From: a bacterium HR21
GTDB lineage: Bacteria > Bacteroidota > Ignavibacteria > Kapaibacteriales > HRBIN21
Direction: 5' to 3'
Length of the DNA: 64,000 nt
Assembly: GCA_002898295.1 (NCBI GenBank)
Contig: BEHX01000007.1
Coordinates: 1-64,000, forward strand
Positions 59,868 to 64,000 of this stretch are shown here, one piece after another. The notes beneath the pieces are model-generated. The model did no database searches. It was not told the DNA's origin and worked only from the letters and a program-made list of their open reading frames with translations. The translations under genes and the position numbers were made by a program. Each line of letters starts with the position of its first letter. Position 1 is the first letter of the stretch.

Positions 59868-61079
59868 ATGGCTGTTGACTGGACCCACATCCAGCAGCTG
59901 CTCTGCCGTGCGGGGATTCCAGCATGGCTGCTCTATGACTTCCGCGGCTCGAACCCATTCGCTGCTCGGCTCCTGGGGCTGCCCGCAGAACTCCACGCAA
60001 CGCGCCGCTGGGCAGTGCTCATCCCTGCCGAAGGGACGCCGCAGAAACTCGTCCATCGCATCGAACCGCACGTCCTCCGCGGGATTGCTGCCGAAGAGCG
60101 GCTCTACAGCACCTATGCCGAATGGCGGGCAGTGCTTGCTGAATGGTGCCAGCGCTACCGACGGCTGGCGCTCGAATACTCCCCTGAAGCAGCCTTGCCA
60201 ATGGTCTCGGTGGTAGATGCCGGGACAGCAGAGCTGCTGCGCCTATTCGGGGCTGAGCTGGTCTCTTCGGCAGACTTGCTCCAAGAGCTCGTTGCTGTTG
60301 CCACCCCCGAACAGCTTGAGCAGCAAGCACAGACGGCACAGCTCCTGCTGCTTCTCCTCTGGCGGGCATTTGCCTGGTTGCGGCAGCAGCTGCAGCGCGG
60401 AGAAACCCCGCACGAGTACGCCGTCCAGCAATTCCTCCAAGAGCAGCTGGCGGCGATGCAGTTGCAGACAGATCATCCCCCAATTGTTGCCCGCACTGAG
60501 CGTGCAGCCAATCCGCACTATAGCCCGACGGTCGACGACTCTGCTCCGATCCGCCCTGGCGACCTGGTGCTCATTGACCTCTGGGCAAAGCCTCCCCAGC
60601 CCTCGGCGCTCTACGCGGACATTACCTGGATGGCATATGCCGGCGAGGAGGTTCCCGACGCCTTCGCTCAGCCGTTCGCCGTCCTCTGCCGTGCTCGTGA
60701 CAGTGCCCTGGTGCTGCTTCAGGATGCTCTCCAACAGCACCGCCCAATTGCTGGCTACGAGGTTGATCGCCACGTCCGGTCGGTGCTCGAAGCGGCTGGA
60801 TACGGCGCGGAATTCCTCCATCGAACCGGGCATAGTCTGGGGACCGAGGTCCACGGGCCGGGCGCTAACTTGGATGACTACGAAACCCACGATACACGGC
60901 GTCTTCTGCAGGGATGTGCCTTTACAATCGAGCCGGGCATTTACCGGAAAGGAGCCTTCGGGATGCGGACCGAGGTGGACGTGCAGCTCCGGCACGATGG
61001 CACACTGCGCATCTGCCCCGAGCCGCGGCAGCAGCGGATCGTTCCACTCCTCCATCCAGATTGGGAAAGGCTCCCATGA
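59868..61079 (+). CDS. M24-family metallopeptidase (Xaa-Pro aminopeptidase-like)
   Basis: 403 residues. The pita-bread domain has the five metal ligands: Asp in VLIDLWAKP, Asp in LYADITWMAY, His in HRTGHSLGTEVHGPG, Glu in TIEPGIYRKG and Glu in RTEVDVQL. The N-terminal domain (about 1-190) is the creatinase-like part. The ATG at 59868 has GGGGA 5 bases upstream. It could act as Xaa-Pro dipeptidase or aminopeptidase; it fits the peptide-using metabolism of this organism. Its stop overlaps the TPR gene start (ATGA). Confidence 0.9.
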   Translation: MAVDWTHIQQLLCRAGIPAWLLYDFRGSNPFAARLLGLPAELHATRRWAVLIPAEGTPQKLVHRIEPHVLRGIAAEERLYSTYAEWRAVLAEWCQRYRRLALEYSPEAALPMVSVVDAGTAELLRLFGAELVSSADLLQELVAVATPEQLEQQAQTAQLLLLLLWRAFAWLRQQLQRGETPHEYAVQQFLQEQLAAMQLQTDHPPIVARTERAANPHYSPTVDDSAPIRPGDLVLIDLWAKPPQPSALYADITWMAYAGEEVPDAFAQPFAVLCRARDSALVLLQDALQQHRPIAGYEVDRHVRSVLEAAGYGAEFLHRTGHSLGTEVHGPGANLDDYETHDTRRLLQGCAFTIEPGIYRKGAFGMRTEVDVQLRHDGTLRICPEPRQQRIVPLLHPDWERLP

Positions 61080-62941
61080 GATGGCTCTGGGTCTCTGTTG
61101 GGGTGTGCGCTATCGGGATGTGCTGGGCGCAGAGTGTCTACCAGCAGCCGGAAGAGCGGCTCCGCATGGCGCAAACGCTGGAATCCATTGGAGATTACGC
61201 CGGTGCAGCCCGGCTCTACGAACAGCTCTTCCGGTTGTATCCGGATTCCGTGTCGTACCTGCTCGGCTGGAGCCGAGCGCTCATCAAGCTCCGGCGTTTT
61301 CCAGAGGCGCTGTCCGAAGTTGCGGGATTTCTCCACCGTCGATCGGTGCCTCAGCTCTGGGCAGTGCTCGGAGAGCTGTACTGGAGTATGGGCAGACAAG
61401 ATTCTGCCCGCTGGGCATGGCAGAGAGCGCTCGCCCAGGAACCCCGAACGCCCGAGGTATACCGCGCGGTTGCCCGCTCCCAGTATGAGCTGCAGCTCGT
61501 CGACGATGCCATCACGACATTGCTGCAGGGGCGGCAACAGTTACGCTCTGATACGCTCTTTGCCGAGGAGCTGAGCTCGTGGTACGTGCGTCTGGGTAAT
61601 GTAGAGCGAGGCGTGCAGGAGACAATCCTCCTGCTGCGGCAGAGACAGGATATCCGTGCGGCGTATTCCCGCTTAGTTCTCTACCTGGCGCTTCCTCAAG
61701 CGGCAGAGCGGATTCGCCCGGAGCTGGAGCGGGCACTGCAGCAGTACCCGCGCGATCTTCTCCTGCGACGACTTCTCGTCTGGTTTTTCCAGGAAATTGG
61801 GCAGAGCCGGACAGCGCTGGAACATGTCCGCCGACTCGATGAGTTGCAGGGTAATACGGGGATGGAGGTGTTGCAGTTTGCCGAAGCTGCCCGGCAGAAT
61901 GGAGATCTCTCGCTCGCACTCGATGTCTATGCAGAACTGCTCGACCGTCGCCCAGTGCGGGAAATCCGACTCAAAGCCCTCTACGGCTACCTCCAGACTG
62001 CTGAGGCGATCCTGCGCCAAGGCGGGCGGTCGATTCCTTGGCAGCAGGTGCGGCGGGAGTACGACGAGCTGGTGCGCCAAGCCGATACCCTTGCTATGGG
62101 AGCTGAAGCTCTCTACTCACTGGGACGCTTCCTGCAGGATGTTGCACACGATGGGAAAGCTGCCGAGGAGACCTTCCAGCGTCTTGTGCGGCAGTTTCCT
62201 CAGACCCGCTGGGCGATGCTCTCCTTGGTAGAGCTGGGGCGGCTGGCGCTCCGTCGTGGGGAGCTGTCGCAAGCGGAGCAGTATCTCCAGCGTGCCGCAG
62301 GAGCAGATTCTCTTGCTCCAGAGGCTGTGCAATGGGCACGGTTCTGGCAAGCAGAGCTGGAGTTCTTCCGGGGTAATCTCGACAGTGCCCGGGCAGGCTA
62401 TGCTGCCGTTGCGCTGCAGACAGCAAGTCCAGCCGCGAACGATGCGCTCCAGCGGCTGGTCCTGCTGGAAAACGTTGCTCATACTGAGCAGCTCCACCGA
62501 TTTGCCGCGGCAGAGCTGCTGTTCCTTCAGGGGCGCTGGGAACAGGCACAGCGTGAGTACCTCCGCATCGCAGAGCAGGCAGGGGATGATGAAGTACTGG
62601 TGGAACTGTCGCTGCTACGTGCGGCAGAGGCTGCCCTTGCCCACGAGGATCTCACCACAGCACAGCAGCTGCTCACACGCCTCCTTGCCGAACACGAGGA
62701 TATCCTGTACGGCGATAGGGCTCTGCTGCTCCTCGGTGAAACCCTCGAGCGCCAGGGCAGGCGGGCGGAGGCGCTTGCCGTCTACCAGCAGTTCTTCCTG
62801 CGTTTCCCGAACTCCATCTACCAGGAAGAAGTGCGCCGGCGTATTCAGCGGCTCCGGGAAGGAGCCTCGCGGAGGCGTTCAACGAGCATATGGAACATCT
62901 GGGCATCCCGCGGCGCCGATCCGGCGGTGTTGTTGAAGTAA
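61076..62941 (+). CDS. Secreted TPR-repeat protein
   Basis: 621 residues. The signal peptide is clear (WLWVSVGVCAIGMCWAQ). The rest is a long series of tetratricopeptide repeats: YAGAARLYEQLFRLYPDS, GDLSLALDVYAELLDRRP, GRFLQDVAHDGKAAEETFQRLVRQFPQTR, RRGELSQAEQYLQRAAGAD and GRRAEALAVYQQFFLRFPNS. It resembles periplasmic TPR lipoproteins such as BamD or YbgF in build but is much longer. The C-terminal 30 residues (RRRSTSIWNIWASRG) lie within a convergent gene and are less typical. It probably takes part in envelope protein assembly. Confidence 0.8.
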   Translation: MRWLWVSVGVCAIGMCWAQSVYQQPEERLRMAQTLESIGDYAGAARLYEQLFRLYPDSVSYLLGWSRALIKLRRFPEALSEVAGFLHRRSVPQLWAVLGELYWSMGRQDSARWAWQRALAQEPRTPEVYRAVARSQYELQLVDDAITTLLQGRQQLRSDTLFAEELSSWYVRLGNVERGVQETILLLRQRQDIRAAYSRLVLYLALPQAAERIRPELERALQQYPRDLLLRRLLVWFFQEIGQSRTALEHVRRLDELQGNTGMEVLQFAEAARQNGDLSLALDVYAELLDRRPVREIRLKALYGYLQTAEAILRQGGRSIPWQQVRREYDELVRQADTLAMGAEALYSLGRFLQDVAHDGKAAEETFQRLVRQFPQTRWAMLSLVELGRLALRRGELSQAEQYLQRAAGADSLAPEAVQWARFWQAELEFFRGNLDSARAGYAAVALQTASPAANDALQRLVLLENVAHTEQLHRFAAAELLFLQGRWEQAQREYLRIAEQAGDDEVLVELSLLRAAEAALAHEDLTTAQQLLTRLLAEHEDILYGDRALLLLGETLERQGRRAEALAVYQQFFLRFPNSIYQEEVRRRIQRLREGASRRRSTSIWNIWASRGADPAVLLK

Positions 62942-63636
62942 GCATACACCCGACACCCCTGCCTCAGAGCACTGGCTACCTGTTCTGCCCACGGCAGAAG
63001 CTCGTGCTCGGTGTACCGATGGGTATAGCCACCGCGCAGCCCGTGGAAGCGGAGATAGAGGAAAGGGGCTGTCTGGACACGGAAAAGCGGGTAGCGTAAC
63101 GAGCTGCTCCAGACAAGGGCAATTCCGGCATCCTGCAGCAGCTCCCATACAGCCGGGATATCCCATGAGGGATGGCGCAGCTCAAAGGCATGCTCGAACA
63201 AGCGGGGAAGAGCGGCAACGACTCTGCGGAGGGTATCCAGGTCACAAGGAAAGCTCGGGGGAAATTGCCACAAGAGGACTCTACCCTGAGCGCCCAGGAG
63301 GGAAACTCGCTCGAAAAACTCGTGCAGAAGGGGCTCGTCCGAAAGAGGGGGACGGGCATGGGTGAGGGCTCGTGGAGCTTTGACGGCAAAGCAGAATTCT
63401 GCCGGCACACTCGCCGCCCAGCGCCGAAACACCTCCGGCGGAGGAAGCCGGTAGAAGGTGCTATTGAGCTCGACAGTACAGAAGTGCTGAGCATAGAAGC
63501 GGAGCCACTCACGCTGCGCGAGCTTTTCCGGATACCACCACGAGCGCCACTCCCGGTATGCCCATCCACTGGTTCCCACGCGGAAGAGGGGATCCCTGCA
63601 CCCTTGGGATCCCCTCTCCGGGCTTGGAGCTTGCAT
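62845..63636 (-). CDS. DUF72-family protein (YecE-like)
   Basis: 263 residues. Family signatures are FRVGTSGWAYREWRSWWYPEKLAQREWLRFYAQHFCTVELNSTFYRLPP, FCFAVKAPRALTHARP, GRVLLWQFPPSF, FEHAFELRHPSW, YLRFHGLRGGYTHRYTEHEL and VYAYFNNTAGSAPRDAQMF. The fold is TIM-barrel-like; its function is unknown. The ATG at 63636 adds about 18 residues over the usual start; a GTG at 63579 (VGTSGW) would match the family, and a strong palindrome lies between. The 3' end overlaps the convergent TPR gene by 97 bases. Confidence 0.85.
   Translation of the reverse strand: MQAPSPERGSQGCRDPLFRVGTSGWAYREWRSWWYPEKLAQREWLRFYAQHFCTVELNSTFYRLPPPEVFRRWAASVPAEFCFAVKAPRALTHARPPLSDEPLLHEFFERVSLLGAQGRVLLWQFPPSFPCDLDTLRRVVAALPRLFEHAFELRHPSWDIPAVWELLQDAGIALVWSSSLRYPLFRVQTAPFLYLRFHGLRGGYTHRYTEHELLPWAEQVASALRQGCRVYAYFNNTAGSAPRDAQMFHMLVERLREAPSRSR
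63585..63617. terminator. Long perfect inverted repeat after the OmpA gene
   Basis: AGAGGGGATCCC and GGGATCCCCTCT form 12 perfect pairs around 9 bases, starting 21 bases after the OmpA stop. It lacks a T-tract but is the obvious candidate for ending that transcript. It lies inside the DUF72 frame if translation starts at 63636. Confidence 0.5.
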
Positions 63637-63637
63637 C

Positions 63638-64000
63638 CTACGGCGTCGTCTCGCCTGCTTCGATCGGAGTGCTGATCAGGATCTGGACCGTTCGGTTGTA
63701 GAAGCGCCCTTCGGGCAGTTCGTTCGTGTAGAGCGGATCATCTTCGCCAACGCCGCGGGCAGTCAGGCTCTGGTAGCGTCCTTTGGCATAGGCTTCGATC
63801 GCCCGCATGACCGTTCGTGCACGGTTCTCAGAGAGCTTCTTGTTGTGGTCGTAGAGCCCAACGACGTCCGTGTGTCCGACGATCTCAATTGTCGAGTTCG
63901 GGAACACTCGCGGGAAGACATACTCCCGCAGAATTCGCTCGTTGAGAGGTCCGGCATCGTAGCGGTCGAAGGGGAAGAGGATGAGGTTATAGCGTTCCAG
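63638..64000 (-). CDS. OmpA-family protein, C-terminal part (5' end outside window)
   Basis: The frame is open to the window edge, with 120 residues visible. They form an OmpA C-terminal domain: LILFPFDRYDAGPLNERILRE, STIEIVGHTDVVGLYDHNKKLSENRARTVMRAIEAYAKG, and VQILISTP near the end. The usual NRRV is replaced by NRTV. The domain binds peptidoglycan and anchors an outer-membrane or periplasmic protein. The rest of the protein and its partners lie beyond 64000. Confidence 0.88.
   Translation of the reverse strand: MERYNLILFPFDRYDAGPLNERILREYVFPRVFPNSTIEIVGHTDVVGLYDHNKKLSENRARTVMRAIEAYAKGRYQSLTARGVGEDDPLYTNELPEGRFYNRTVQILISTPIEAGETTP

Noticed and set aside
58173-60071. A 632-residue minus-strand open frame over glgA
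   Set aside because: It is antisense to an unambiguous glycogen synthase gene.
1-64000. CRISPR array, insertion sequence, integrase, prophage or attachment site
   Set aside because: No regularly spaced repeats, transposase or integrase motifs, or duplicated tRNA ends were seen.
1-64000. tRNA, rRNA or riboswitch in the intergenic gaps
   Set aside because: All gaps are under about 215 bases and no cloverleaf, rRNA-like or recognised riboswitch pattern was seen. A covariance-model search would be decisive.

Overview
The window is dense, GC-rich bacterial chromosome. It has about 50 protein genes, short gaps (the longest is about 210 bases), no rRNA or tRNA gene that I can recognise, no CRISPR and no mobile element. 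The gene content points to the Bacteroidota/Chlorobiota/Ignavibacteriota/Kapabacteria branch of the FCB group: secreted proteins with type IX secretion (T9SS) C-terminal sorting domains, a PorV/PorQ-family barrel, PD40-OmpA proteins, a TonB-dependent receptor with a carboxypeptidase-regulatory-like domain, and a GWxTD-domain protein. Eight gene starts carry the hexamer-like promoter element TAnnTTTG, known from Bacteroidota. The organism also makes flagella. A Kapabacteria- or Ignavibacteria-like free-living, respiring heterotroph fits best. This is inference from gene content, not a phylogeny.

Layout. 1-4201 (-): 5' part of a very large secreted propeller / beta-helix / Ig-repeat protein that runs off the window. 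4362-9703 (+): ispF, an odd lipobox-bearing histidine kinase, ruvX, a GWxTD protein and a GNAT enzyme, mostly overlapping. 9685-15066 (-): a five-gene operon of an outer-membrane barrel, a PorE-like PD40-OmpA protein, a Cyc2-like cytochrome-porin, a small secreted protein and guanine deaminase. 15129-22176 (+): subtilisin-like protease, SDR enzyme, manC, hutI, and an ECF sigma / anti-sigma-like pair. 22252-32408 (+): cell-surface block of a BNR-type T9SS protein, TonB-dependent receptor, giant secreted protein and PorV, closed by a strong terminator. 32481-38726 (-): a second, divergent manC, acnA, fsa and hutH. 38795-42620 (-): a late flagellar operon fliC-fliS-fliD-flaG-fliT-like-flgM behind a near-perfect sigma-28 promoter. 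42713-48734 (-): two membrane proteins, gdhA, hppD and a PD40 protein. 48948-56043 (+): small membrane protein, hslVU, a 2-oxoacid dehydrogenase E1-alpha with a repressor-like N-terminal domain, and the methylcitrate genes prpC-prpD-prpB. 56088-62941 (+): T9SS BNR protein, membrane protein, glgA, M24 peptidase and a TPR protein. 62845-64000 (-): a DUF72 protein and the C-terminal part of an OmpA protein.

How the genes work together. Much of the metabolism is amino-acid and propionate oxidation: hutH and hutI (histidine), hppD (tyrosine), gdhA (glutamate), prpCDB plus aconitase (propionyl-CoA), and an E1-alpha for oxidative decarboxylation. This fits growth on protein or peptides, consistent with the secreted subtilase and M24 peptidase. 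The surface block and the scattered PD40/OmpA genes look like envelope and T9SS cargo functions. The most unusual items are the Cyc2-like cytochrome-porin, the HTH-E1-alpha fusion, the lipobox histidine kinase, and the anti-sigma-like protein with a long extracytoplasmic part.
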